Below, piece after piece: positions 21,053 through 32,700 of a stretch of 64,000 nt of DNA (within the stretch, counting starts at the first letter, position 1; every line of letters begins with the position of its first letter). The notes beneath the pieces are model-generated. The model saw only the letters and a program-made list of their open reading frames with translations, searched no databases and was not told the origin of the DNA. The stretch spans positions 310,001-374,000 of the forward strand of contig CAWAMR010000008.1 in NCBI GenBank assembly GCA_963783095.1. Reading direction: 5' to 3'. Made by a program: the position numbers and the translations under genes. The stretch comes from CAWAMR01 sp963783095 (GTDB taxonomy: Bacteria; Planctomycetota; Planctomycetia; Gemmatales; Gemmataceae).

Positions 21053-21892
21053 ATGTCAGCCAACGCCGTGGGTGTTTGCAGTTGGTCTTTGCAAGTGAAA
21101 TCGATCCCCGAATTGAAGGGGTTCATGGACAAACTGGGTGTCCAACTCGTTCAAATTGCCTGTGGCGATCCGCATCACGCGGCCTGGGACGAAGGTGAAG
21201 CCATGCCCAAGGCAGCGCTCGCTTCAGGAATGAAGCTGGGTGGTGCAATGCTTGGATTTCCGGGCGAAGACTACACTACCCCGCAAACCATTCAGAAAAC
21301 CGGCGGTTTTGGCGATCCCGCCACGCGGCCTGATCGTCTCGATCGGCTACGCTGGGCATTAACCCGAACTCGTGAACTGGGGCTAACCGACCTGATGTTG
21401 CATGCGGGCTTCCTGCCCGAAGTTGGCGATCCAGAGCGCAAGGCTTTTCTCGACACGTTGACGGAAGTTAGCCGGCTCGCGGCAGAACGCGGGATTACGA
21501 TCGCATTTGAAACAGGCCAGGAAGAAGCGCAATTGTTAAGGCGCACTCTCGACGATCTGAAGTGTCCGAATCTCAAGGTCAATTTCGACCCGGCGAACAT
21601 GCTGCTCTACGACAAGGACGATCCGATCAAAGCGGTTGAGCTTTTGGCCCCGGACATCCGTTCGGTTCACGTCAAGGATGCCAATAGAACGAAAGCGCCG
21701 GGCACTTGGGGTGAGGAGGTTCCTCTCGGAAAAGGACAGGTTGACATCAAGAAGTTTCTGCTTACCTTGAAAAAAGTCGGATATGCGGGACCTCTCTTTA
21801 TCGAACGTGAGGTCGGCAATCAACAACAGCGCTACGACGACATTGCGCACGGTATTCGGTTCGTGCAGGAGTGCCTTGATGACCTCTCCTGA
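21053..21892 (+). CDS. Sugar phosphate isomerase/epimerase family TIM barrel
   Basis: A xylose-isomerase-like TIM barrel of about 280 residues. Probable metal ligands are the Glu in TIAFETGQEE, the Asp in VNFDPANMLL, the His in RSVHVKDANR, and the Glu in LFIEREVGNQ. Such enzymes interconvert sugars or inositol derivatives; the substrate is not predictable. I chose the ATG at 21053, which has TGGAG upstream, over an in-frame ATG at 21026. It may form one transcript with clpS upstream and the next two small genes. Confidence 0.8.
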   Translation: MSANAVGVCSWSLQVKSIPELKGFMDKLGVQLVQIACGDPHHAAWDEGEAMPKAALASGMKLGGAMLGFPGEDYTTPQTIQKTGGFGDPATRPDRLDRLRWALTRTRELGLTDLMLHAGFLPEVGDPERKAFLDTLTEVSRLAAERGITIAFETGQEEAQLLRRTLDDLKCPNLKVNFDPANMLLYDKDDPIKAVELLAPDIRSVHVKDANRTKAPGTWGEEVPLGKGQVDIKKFLLTLKKVGYAGPLFIEREVGNQQQRYDDIAHGIRFVQECLDDLS

Positions 21893-21914
21893 AAGGATGA
21901 GGGCTGGAGGAGCT

Positions 21915-22403
21915 ATGCAGGTCACATATTCGGAAGACGTAAAACAAGCGGGCGACTATGCTCACCTGCAACGAGCAACCGAACAGTTGCAAGAAATGCT
22001 CGGATCGTCCGCTTCATCCGTCGTTGCCGCATGGGATCGACGGCAGAATGAACGAGGATGCGAGTCTTATATTCTCAAGCTTTCAGATTCATCTGTCTCC
22101 GCATCCAGTGAGTTTGCTTCTCCTGAGCTTCACGATGGATTGCTTATGAGATTTCGACTGCACCGGATATGGGCAGAATTGCTCAAGATTCGCGGTGATC
22201 GCGAACTTCAAGAATTGGGTAATAACGGGAATGGATCAAACCTGGAACCAACTCGAATGTCGCCTGAACTACTCGAATGGGCCATCCGACAATTCAACGA
22301 TGAAGAAACGCTTGCCGGAATCGAGGAAATTCGCCAAACGGGCGGACTGAAATTCGAGGACTTCATCCACGAACTTGAAGCGATTGTGGCTCCCCATGAG
22401 TGA
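21915..22403 (+). CDS. Helical hypothetical protein, first gene of a two-gene cassette
   Basis: A 162-residue acidic, mainly helical protein, with a strong GGAGGAGC site just before the ATG at 21915. It has no recognised domain. The C-terminus (RMSPELLEWAIRQFNDEETL then LKFEDFIHELEAI) looks like an interaction helix pair. It overlaps the following RelE/ParE-like gene by 8 bases, so the two are translationally coupled. It could be the cognate antitoxin, but there is no direct sequence support. Confidence 0.6.
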   Translation: MQVTYSEDVKQAGDYAHLQRATEQLQEMLGSSASSVVAAWDRRQNERGCESYILKLSDSSVSASSEFASPELHDGLLMRFRLHRIWAELLKIRGDRELQELGNNGNGSNLEPTRMSPELLEWAIRQFNDEETLAGIEEIRQTGGLKFEDFIHELEAIVAPHE

Positions 22404-22713
22404 AGCGAGCGACGAACCCATTCGGTATCTCGTCTCGTACTCGCAGCGTGTCCTCGATGAAGTAAAGGCACTTCTTGCAAGAGCACACAAACGCGGGAAG
22501 GGGCAAGAGTTGCTGGCGGCAATCAAAGTAATTCACCAGCGATTGAGTGTCTATCCGCAATTCGGTGAGCCGTTGCGTGACTTTTCAATGCATTCCTTAC
22601 AAATGTGGATCGCGACAGTTCCGCCTTTGGTCGTCAAATACGTTTTGGATGAAGAACGCCGTCAGGTACTCGTCGGCGAACCCTTGAAACCGTTGTCGAA
22701 CTCCGGGTTCTAG
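22396..22713 (+). CDS. RelE/ParE-fold-like small protein
   Basis: About 105 residues: RYLVSYSQRVLDEVKALLAR, then LLAAIKVIHQRLSVYPQFGE, then VPPLVVKYVLDEERRQVLVG. This order of a beta strand, two helices and a central sheet ending in a short C-terminal strand matches the ParE/RelE fold. GEPL-type turns are typical of a planctomycete subfamily annotated as RelE/ParE toxins. The start ATG overlaps the stop of the preceding gene (ATGAGTGA). Toxin activity is inference. Confidence 0.6.
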   Translation: MSEASDEPIRYLVSYSQRVLDEVKALLARAHKRGKGQELLAAIKVIHQRLSVYPQFGEPLRDFSMHSLQMWIATVPPLVVKYVLDEERRQVLVGEPLKPLSNSGF

Positions 22714-22739
22714 TAGTGGTCTGATCTGGAGAACATCAC

Positions 22740-23291
22740 ATGATTGATAGGATCAAAGGTAGACTGTCAACGCAGTTGATTTGTCAGAAATGCGGGAGAG
22801 AAGCACCAACGAAGCTGGTTGCCTTCGGACATACTATCGGGATCATCACAACGAATATTTGGATTTGGGAGCGGTCCAGGAGCTGCAAATCCTGCATGCA
22901 CAGAGCTTATTGGAAAAACACATTAAAATGTTTGACAATTGGGTGGTGGGGGTACCTCACGATCTTTTTGACCCCCGCTTTTGTTGCTGCCAATACAGCC
23001 ATCTACATCGGCTTGCTGTTCATGAAACCAAGATCGCCCAATGCCACGCAACCCACTCTGACGTCGGACGAGGAAAAAGTGCTTGAGCCCTTTCGCCAGG
23101 AATTTGTCGATCGGATGAGCAACGAGAAAGACATCGATGCGATTGCAATTGACTTCGCAAAAAGAACCAATCTGACACCCGGACAAATTATCGTCCACAT
23201 GGAACACTTGCTGGCATCCGGACAATATGAAGAAGCTTATTACGCACCCTTTACTGAGAATCCGGATCCCGAACAAAAAGCCTGGTGGTGA
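22740..23291 (+). CDS. Zinc-ribbon membrane protein, unknown
   Basis: A 183-residue protein. Two Cys pairs (ICQKCG near residue 14 and CKSCMH near residue 49) suggest a zinc ribbon. Two hydrophobic helices follow (LTIGWWGYLTIFLTPAFVAA and TAIYIGLLF). A helical C-terminal domain (EKVLEPFRQEFVDRMSNEKD) ends in a polar tail. No family recognised. It lies 26 bases after the RelE-like gene. Confidence 0.6.
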   Translation: MIDRIKGRLSTQLICQKCGREAPTKLVAFGHTIGIITTNIWIWERSRSCKSCMHRAYWKNTLKCLTIGWWGYLTIFLTPAFVAANTAIYIGLLFMKPRSPNATQPTLTSDEEKVLEPFRQEFVDRMSNEKDIDAIAIDFAKRTNLTPGQIIVHMEHLLASGQYEEAYYAPFTENPDPEQKAWW

Positions 23292-23333
23292 ATCGGCCGG
23301 TTCCACCAAGAAACCGGAGGCAACTGCAAAGCG

Positions 23334-23580
23334 TCAATACAACTCATACACATGCTCGCATCCGTGTGCGGGATTGCCGATCAGCGAGCGGGTGCGTAGA
23401 TCCACCACCAGATCGAGGTGCTCCAAAGGGAGTTGGCCAATCAGCACGGGCACGCTATCCGGCACTTCCATCACGTCCATCGTGCAAGTCCTGCCCTGAA
23501 TCGTCAGCCGAACGGCATCGTAAATCGCAGCCTCTCCCAGACCTATGCTGCTGGTCAGAAGCTGAACACATCCTCTTGTA
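23334..23580 (-). pseudogene. Remnant of a retropepsin-like (clan AA) aspartic protease
   Basis: The minus-strand frame ends at a TGA (23334-23336) and reads TIQGRTCTMDVMEVPDSVPV then LIGQLPLEHLDLVVDLRTRS and GNPAHGCEHVYEL. This matches the C-terminal half of small clan AA proteases that end ...LDLVVDP..G.L.PNP.H. The catalytic DTGA motif is missing: at its expected place the frame reads ALIDIFPTNV. The frame runs on to about 23697 without a usable start. It is probably a decayed gene just upstream of the NRPS locus. Confidence 0.45.
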
Positions 23581-23765
23581 TTCTTGACATTAGTTGGGAA
23601 AATGTCAATCAGCGCAGATAAAGGATCGTTTGTGCGAGATTTGCTGATTTTTCTACCGAAAACTGGACGATAAGAGTTATTCCTGATCTCTAAGCATCAA
23701 ATTCCTACCCGCGAACGAATGGAATCCAACTCACATCATTCTGACTTTGTCAGGGTACCGAGACG

Positions 23766-26700
23766 ATGATACCTGTTCAGAACATCGAAGATGTCTACGA
23801 ACTCTCCCCAACGCAGCAAGGGCTTCTTTTCCACGTTCTGGATGCTCCGGAGTCGGGCCAGTTCTTCATGCAGTCGGGACGATTACTCAAATCCCCGGAC
23901 AAAGATGCCTTTCTGCGCCCTGGCAGCGCGTGGTCGAGCGACATTCCGTGCTTCGCACTTCCTTTCACTGGGAAGAATTGGACAAGCCTGTGCAAGTGGT
24001 CCATCGGCACGCAACCATTCCCGTGACCGAGGAGGACTGGCGCGACCTCGAACCTCAGGAACAGCAGCGCCGGCTCCGCCAGTATCGGCGTGCCAATCGC
24101 ACGCGCGGCTTCGACCTCAAACAGGCACCGCTTTTGCGCATCGCTTTTTTTCAACTCACGGATGACGACTACTATTTCATCTGGAGCCGGCACCACATTT
24201 TGCTGGACGGCTGGTCGGGCCCGTTATTGTCCCGCGAGATGATGTCGTTTTACCAGGCATTCCGTCAGGACCGCGACCTGGACTTGCCCCCGCCGCGCCC
24301 TTACCGCGATTACATCGCCTGGCTCCAGCGCCAGGATATCGGTAAGGCCGAGCTATTCTGGCGCAATTATCTCAAAGGGTTTTCCACACCCACGCCGATT
24401 CCTCTGGATCGACTGGCGGGAGCATATCCCGCTCACCTGGGCCAGTCACAGTCGCAAAAACTGGATTTGAGTCCGGAGTTAAGCGCCCAACTGCGCGACC
24501 TCGCGCGCGGCGGGCGGTTTACTTTGAGCATCTTGGTACAGGCCGCGTATGCCCTGTTGCTGGGACGTTATGCCGGTCAAGACGATGTGGTCATTGGCAC
24601 CGCGTTTTCGGGCCGGCCGCCGGACCTCCCCGGTGCGGAGAGCATCATCGGCCTGTTCGTCAACGCGCTGCCCCTGCGTTTTCGGATAGCGCCCGATCGA
24701 GAAGTCCTCGATTGGTTGGTCGAATTGCAAGCCCGGCACGCGGAGCTGACGCAATTCGACTATACACCGCTGGCGCAGGTCCAGCGTTGGAGCGAAGTAT
24801 CGGCGGGAACCCGGCTCTGCAACATCGCGTATGTCTTCGAGAACTACCCCCACGAAACGTCGGAAGGAAAGGATCGTTCTGCCGGGTCGGACTCCAAACG
24901 GAAGAATTCATCGCAGCGCGGCAAACCAGGCGCACGAACCGACTCATCGACCGGCAACCAGAACGCAGCAGCAACCTTTTCGGAGTTGAGCGAATCGCAC
25001 TCGCCGATGACACTCTACGTCCATTTGTTGCCGGATGAACATCTCTCGCTGAGTCTGGTGCATTCCTCGGAACGGCTCCATAACGACGACGCGGGCCGCA
25101 TTCTCGAACAGATCCAGGCGATCTTGAGCCGTTTCGTCGAGAACCCGACCCAACGCATTGCGCAAGTTTCGCTGCTGCCGCCGGGCGAGCGGGAGCGCAT
25201 TGTCCGCGACTGGAATGCCACCGTGGCCGACTATCCCGTCCACTCGTGCATGCAGCAAATCTTTGAAGAGCAAGTTGCCCGCACTCCCCAGGCGAAGGCG
25301 GTGGCTTTTGCCGGAGAGCAGCTTCGTTACCGCGAACTGAATGCGCGGGCCAACCAGTTGGCTCATCACCTGCGCGACTGGGAGTTGGGCCGGAAGTTCG
25401 AGTCGGACTGTGCCTGGAGCGATCCCTCGATGCCATCGTCGGTCTGGTCGGGATTTTCAAAGCCGGCGGCGTTTACGTCCCTCTCGACCCCGCCTATCCG
25501 TCCGAGCGCTTGGCGTTCATGCTCGAAGATGCCGGCGTCGAAGTGTTGCTCACCCGCGAGTCGCTGCTGAATCGACTTTCGCCCTTGCCGCCCAAGGTTC
25601 GGTGTTTGGACAGCAACGATGCATCACTCGCTTCCGAAAGCGTGGAAAACTTCGATTCGGAAGTAACGCCGAGCAATCTGGCTTACGTCATCTATACTTC
25701 CGGCTCAACGGGTAAACCCAAAGGTGTGATGCTGGAACACCGGGGTCTGGTGAATCTGATCAACGCCCAAATCCGGATGTACGACGTTCGACCCACGAGC
25801 CGGGTTCTGCAATTTGCCTCGCTGAGTTTCGATGCCTCGGTGGCGGAAATCTGGCGGGCCTTGGGCAGTGGAGCCTGCCTGTGCATGGCGAGCTCGCAAG
25901 CGTTGTTGCCGGGGCCGGAACTGGTGCAGTTGCTGGCCGATCAGCAGGTTACGCACACCACTCTGCCTCCGTCGGTGCTGTCGCTTTTGCCCGATGCCTC
26001 GTTGCCTTCATTGCGCACGGTGGTCGTGGGCGGCGATACCTGTCCTGCGGAACTGGTTACGCGCTGGGCACCCGGCCGGCACTTCTTCAACGGTTACGGC
26101 CCCACGGAAGCGACGGTATGCACGACCGTGGCGCGCTGCCTGGCGGAAGAGGGCAAGCCCAGTATCGGCCGGCCCATTGCCAACATGCAGGCATACGTCC
26201 TGGATACTCGCCTTCAGTTGCTGCCGGTGGGTGCTCCCGGCGAGTTGTACCTGGGTGGTGATGGACTGGCGCGCGGTTACGGCAATCGGCCGGGACTGAC
26301 TGCCGAGCGCTTTGTGCCGCATCCTTTCAGTCAGGTTCCGGGAGCACGCCTCTACAAGACGGGTGACCAGGCGCGCTGGTTGGCCGATGGCAATATCGAA
26401 TTCCTGGGACGAATCGATTCTCAGGTCAAGGTTCGCGGTTTCCGAATCGAACTCGGTGAGATCGAGGCCAAACTTCGGCAACATCCCGCGGTCGTGGATG
26501 CCGCCGTCCTGGCTCGCGAAGACACTCCCGGCGATAAGAGACTCGTTGCGTATGTGGTCGCCAAAGCGGCCCCGGACGAGATTGCCGAGAAACTTCTCGT
26601 CGACTGGCAGACCTTCTTCGATCGCATCCCTCAACCGTCGGAAGCTCCCGATCCGCTGCACCATTTTTATGGTTGGAACAGCAGTTATACCGGCCAACCA

Positions 26701-29700
26701 ATTGACTTGCACGAAATGGAAGAATGGGCTGAAAACGCAGCACAGCGAATCCTGCAATCCAGGCCGCGCGCCTGTCCTCGACATTGGCTGCGGCAGCGGT
26801 GCCATCCTGTTCCGCCTGGCTGCAAGCTGCCAGCGCTATGTCGGCCTCGATTTTTCGGAAGAATCGCTCCGCCATGTCTCGACTTTTCAGGATCGACTCT
26901 TGCCCGAAGGCACCAGGGTGGAGTTATTGCATCGGCGGGCCGATGAACTTTCCGACCTGAAGTCCGAGTCATTCGATTGCGTGATCCTCAACTCGGTCGT
27001 GCAGTATTTTCCCGACGTCGACTATTTGATGAGGGTGATCGAAGGAGCTCAGCGACTCATCCGTCCGGGCGGGATTTTGTACATCGGAGATGTTCGCAAT
27101 CGCAAACTGCTCGAAGCCTTTCACACCTCGATCCAGATGAGTCAGGCCGCGGCGACGCTGCCCTCCTCCCAACTGCTTCAGCGCATCTCCCGTCAACTCG
27201 ATCTCGAACGCGAACTAACCATCGATCCCAAGCTGTTTGCGCAACTTTCCCACGGCCACGCGCGCATCACCCAAGCGGAGGTCTTGCTGAAACAGGGATC
27301 GACGCCAAACGAAATCACAAAGTTCCGTTACGACGTGGTGCTGCATGTTGGAGAGCAACCAGCCAATGAAGTGGACTGTCTTTGGCTGGACTGGCAAGAC
27401 CCGCTCAATAGCGTGGAGAATCTGCAGATACTATTGGAAGATGGCCGGCCCCAGGCTCTGGGAATTCACGGCATTCCGAACGCCAGAGTCGCAGCGGATG
27501 TCCGGGCTGCCCAACTGGCGCAACTCGGCGTCCACACCGTCGGTCAATTGCGTCAAGCGACCATGGAAGCAAATCTTGGCATCGATCCGCAAGATTTGCT
27601 TGAGATGGCCCGGCAACTGAATTACCGGACAGAATTCAGTTGGGCAACATGCGATGATGAGGGCTGCTTCGATGCCCTCCTTTGGATTTCGGGAACCGAT
27701 CGACCCGAATTTCCACTGTCGATTACTCCTTCGTTACCGTGGTCGGCCTACACCAACACACCATCGGATTTGAGCGTGGTTAGCCGACAACTGCCCGAGT
27801 TGCGCGCTTATCTGGCAAGTCGATTGCCCGAGTACATGGTGCCGGCGGAATTCGTGTTCGTGCCGGCCATGCCATTAAGTCCCAGCGGCAAGGTGGACCG
27901 CAAAAGGCTGCCTGCTCCCGACGCCAAAACCAGGCCGGACTCCACGTATGTGCCGCCCGGCACCCCTACCGAACAGATCATGGTCGAGGTGTGGGCCAAA
28001 GTTCTCAAAGTCGAGCGTCTCGGCATTCACGACAACTTTTTCGCTTTGGGCGGCCATTCGCTGTTGGTAACGCAGTTGGTTTCCCACTTGCGTGAGGCCC
28101 TCCTGGTCGAGTTGCCCTTGCGGGCGGTCTTCGAGGCACCGACGGTCGCCGCTTTGGCGGAGCGCGTGGAGGCGCTCCAGCGCGAACGATTGCAGCCTCA
28201 GGCCCCGCCGGTTGTCCGAGTGCCCCGCGATCGGCCGATGCCGTTGTCGTTTGCCCAGCAACGTCTGTGGTTCATCGACCAGTTGACTCCGGGCGTGGTC
28301 ATGTACAACGTGCCCGTTCGAATTCGTCTGCGCGGGCCGGTGGATGCCGCAGCGGTGCAACGAGCCCTCGACGAAATGTTGCGTCGCCATGAGGTTCTGC
28401 GGACGCGGTTCCCGGCCGAGGATGGCCAACCCGTTCAGCACATCGACCCGCCGAATCCCGCCCACCTGCCGGTGAGCGACCTGAGTTCGTACTCGGTCGA
28501 AGATCGACAGGCCGAAGTCCGTCGTCTCATCGCTGGACAGTCTCGTACCGTATTCGATCTGGCCGCCGGCCCTCTCTTGCGATTTCACCTCGTGGTTTTC
28601 AGTGACAATGAGGCGATGCTTTTGCAAACGATGCACCACAGCATCACGGATGGCTGGTCCGCAGGCATCTTCTCTCGTGAATTGACCGCCCTTTATGACG
28701 CGTTCCGCGACGGCAAGCCTTCGCCCTTGCCCGAACTGCCGGTGCAATATGCCGATTTCGCCGTCTGGCAACGGTCCTGGTTGCAAGGTGAAGTGCTGGA
28801 GCGCACAGCTCGATTACTGGAAGCACCAGCTCAAGGGGTTTTCTACCCTGGAGATTGCCACGGATCGGCCCCGTCCAGCAGTACAAACTTTCCGCAGCGT
28901 TTCCTACCGATTCACCGTATCGTTTGAATTGACCGAACAGCTCCAGGACTTGAGCCGCGCGAAGGGGCAACCCTGTTCATGACGCTCTTGACGGCCCTGC
29001 AAACATTGCTGGGGCGCTACACCGGACAAAGCGATGTGGCGGTCGGCTCGCCGATCGCAGGCCGGACGCGGAAAGAACTGGAAGACTTGATCGGGTTCTT
29101 CATCAACACGCTGGTGTTTCGCGGCGATCTTTCCGGCGATCCGACTTTTCGGGAATTGCTGGGAAGAGTGCGCGAATCCTGTCTGGGTGCCTACGCCCAT
29201 CAGGATCTTCCTTTTGAGAAGCTCATCGAGGAACTTCAGCCCCAGCGCGACTTGAGCCGGCATCCGATCTTCCAGGTCGTTCTCGTCCTCCAAAATTTCC
29301 AGGCCGCCAATTCGAACCAGGGCAACCAAAAGTCGCAGTCCGGATCGAACAAGGGTGGGCAAGCCGGCAATGAAGGATGGACAGAGCTCGACATGAGTCT
29401 ATTCCTGGCCGAGACCGCCGACGGTCTGGGCGGCGTGCTGCGCTACAGCACCGACCTGTTCGATGAATCGACCATCGCCCGCTTCGCGGGCCATTTGCAG
29501 CAACTGCTCGAGCAAATAGTTGCCCATCCGAACCGGCGGATTTCCCGGCTCCAAATCCTTTCGGACGCCGAGCAACAGCAGTTGCTGGTCGATTGGAACT
29601 CGACTCAGGCGGAATATCCTGCGGATCGGCTGGTTCATCAGCTCTTTGAAGCACAAGTCGACCGTGCACCCAATGCCGTTGCTCTGAAGTTCAATGGCCG

Positions 29701-32700
29701 GGAATGGACCTACCGGCAACTCGATCGTGAAGCCAATCATCTGGTCCATATATTGCATCAGTTCGGTGTCGGTTCGGAGGTTTCGGTCGCGGTCTGTTTG
29801 GAGCGATCGGCAACTGGGTCATCGCTCTTTTGAGCGTATTCAAGGCGGGGGGAGCTTACCTCCCTCTCGATCCCTCCTATCCGCGGGATCGACTGAACTT
29901 CATGATCCAGAACGCCCATGCAAGACTCATTATCACCCAGCGTTCGTGTCTGGGTCGGTTCGACGCCAAAGATACGCCGGTGCTGTGCCTCGATGACCCG
30001 GAACAGATTGGCAAACTTGCAAACCAGCCGGTACAGACCGTATCGAACGGGTCGGAGCCGAGTCATCTGGCCTATGTGATCTACACGTCGGGATCGACGG
30101 GCAAGCCCAAAGGAGTGCAGGTTGAACATGGCAGCCTGAGTAATCTCATTGCAGCGCAGGTCACGGCCTATGAAGTCATAGCCACAAGCCAGGTGGCTCA
30201 GTTTGCATCATTGAGCTTCGATGCCTCGGTGGCTGAGGTCTGGCGCACCTTGACCACGGGTGCCTGTCTGTGCCTGGTTCCCAGCGAGACTCGTGCCGAT
30301 GGTGAGGAATTGGTGCGGTTTCTACAGCGCCAGGCGATCACACACGCCACCCTTCCTCCCTCATTGGTGGCAGCGCTACCGGCCAAAGCATTGCCGGCCC
30401 TGACTACCCTTATTGTCGGCGGCAAGGCGTGCCCCATCGAAGTGGTGAATCGCTGGGCACCCGGTCGACGCTTCTTCAACGCCTATGGTCCCTCCGAGGC
30501 AACGGTCAGCGCCACGTTCGTCGCGCTGCCAGGCCGATGGTCGTAAGCCGAGTATCGGCAAGCCGATCGCCAATACCACTGCTTATGTGCTGGACCAGCG
30601 GTTCCAACCAGCGCCAATAGGTGTACCGGGGGAACTCTATCTCGGCGGGATCGGTTTGGCACGCGGCTATCTGGATCGACCAGATTTGACCGCACAGCGC
30701 TTCCTTCCCGATCCATTTCGCCGCCGGCCTGGCTCTCGACTCTATCGCACCGGCGACTTGTGCCGGTGGTTACCCGATGGGAACCTCGAATTTCTGGGTC
30801 GGGTCGATGAACAAGTCAAGGTACGCGGTTTCCGAATCGAACTGGGCGAGATCGAAAGTGTGCTCTCCGAGTATCCTGCCGTCCGCCAAACGGTCGTCAT
30901 CGCGCACGAAGATAAGCCGGGCGACAAACGACTGACGGCCTATGTCGTCGCGGCGGAAGGCCTGGATGTATCGATCGGCGATTATCGCTTGTTCCTTTCG
31001 AGTCGATTGCCGGAATATATGATTCCATCGGCCTGGGTTGTGCTGAATGAGATGCCGCTGACGCCCAATGGCAAGGTGGATCGCAAGGCGTTGCCGGCCC
31101 CCGAAGGAGGTACGGAATCCGAATCGACCTATGTGGCACCCGGCACGCCGACCGAAGAGTCGATCGCCGAAATATGGGCCAGGATTCTGAAGGTCGAACG
31201 GGTCGGAGTTCAAGACAACTTTTTCCTGCTGGGCGGACACTCATTGCTGGTAACGCAAGTGGTTTCGCATCTGCGGGAAGCGTTGCAAGTGGAGTTGCCG
31301 TTGCGGGCAATCTTTGAAGCTCCAACCGTGGCCGGTCTAGCCGAACGGGTGGAAGCCACTCGTCGCGAACGGCCGGGCATCCAGGCTCCTCCGCTGGTAC
31401 CGGTTCCACGCGACCAGCCCTTGCCGTTGTCGTTCGCGCAGCAACGACTTTGGTTCATCGACCAACTGACACCCGGTGGGGTGATGTACAACGTCACCGG
31501 CAGAATTCGACTGCACGGCAAGACTGATCCGATGGTCGTCGCAAAAGCTTTGAGCGAACTTTGCCGTCGTCAAGAAGTGCTGCGCACGCGATTCCCTTCG
31601 ATCGATGGCCAACCCGTTCAGTTCATCGATCCTTCCGCTGCGGTCGATTTGCCTGTGAGTGACTTGCGTGAACTCCCCGCCGAAGAGCGGCGCGACAAAG
31701 CCCGTCAAGTAATGTCGAGCCAGGCTCGAACCGCATTTGATCTGGCTGCCGGCCCGCTCGTGCGCTTTCATCTGCTCCTGATGAACGACGATCAAGCCAC
31801 TTTGGTTTACACGATGCACCATAGCATCACCGATGGCTGGTCCATGGGAATTTTGTCCCAGGAAGTCAGCACTCTCTACGAGGCATACCGCAACGGCCAA
31901 GAACCCTCATTACCGGAGTTGCCGATACAGTACGCCGACTATGCGGTCTGGCAGAAGGCCTGGCTGCAAGGAGAATCGCTCCGAGAACAGGTCGATTTTT
32001 GGAAGAGTCAGCTTCAGGGAATAACCACCCTCGAATTCCCAAGCGATCGGCCCCGACCGAGCGTGCAAACCTTCCGCAGCGCTTCGCACCACTTTGTTTT
32101 TCCACACGATTTGGTGAGTCAACTGCAGGATTTGAGCCGACGGGAAGGTGTGACGCTGTTCATGACCTTGCTGGCATCGCTGCAAACCTTGCTGGGACGG
32201 TACAGCGGCCAGATGGATGTGGCGGTCGGCTCTCCGATCGCTGGCCGGGTTCGCAAAGAGTTGGAAGGGCTGATCGGCTTTTTCATCAATACCCTGGTGT
32301 TTCGCGGCGATCTCTCCGGCGATCCCAGTTTTCGGGAATTGCTGGCAAGGACGCGGGAAATTTGCCTGGGAGCTTATGCCCATCAACACCTGCCGTTTGA
32401 AAAACTCATTGAAGAGTTGCAGCCTGGACGAGATCTGAGCCGGCATCCGATTTTTCAGGTAGTGCTTGTCCTTCAGAATTTCCAGGCCGCTCAATCGACA
32501 CCCGCCAACCCCAATGCTCGATCCCGGCCCAAGAATGCCGAGGAACCAGCGCAAGAAGGCATGGCGGAACTGGACATGAGCGTGTTTCTGACCGAGACCA
32601 CGCAAGGCTTGCGCGGCGTGTTTCGTTACAGCACCGATCTATTCGACGAAGCGACCATCGCCAGGCTTGTCGGTCACTGGCAAGTCTTGTTGGAGCAAGT

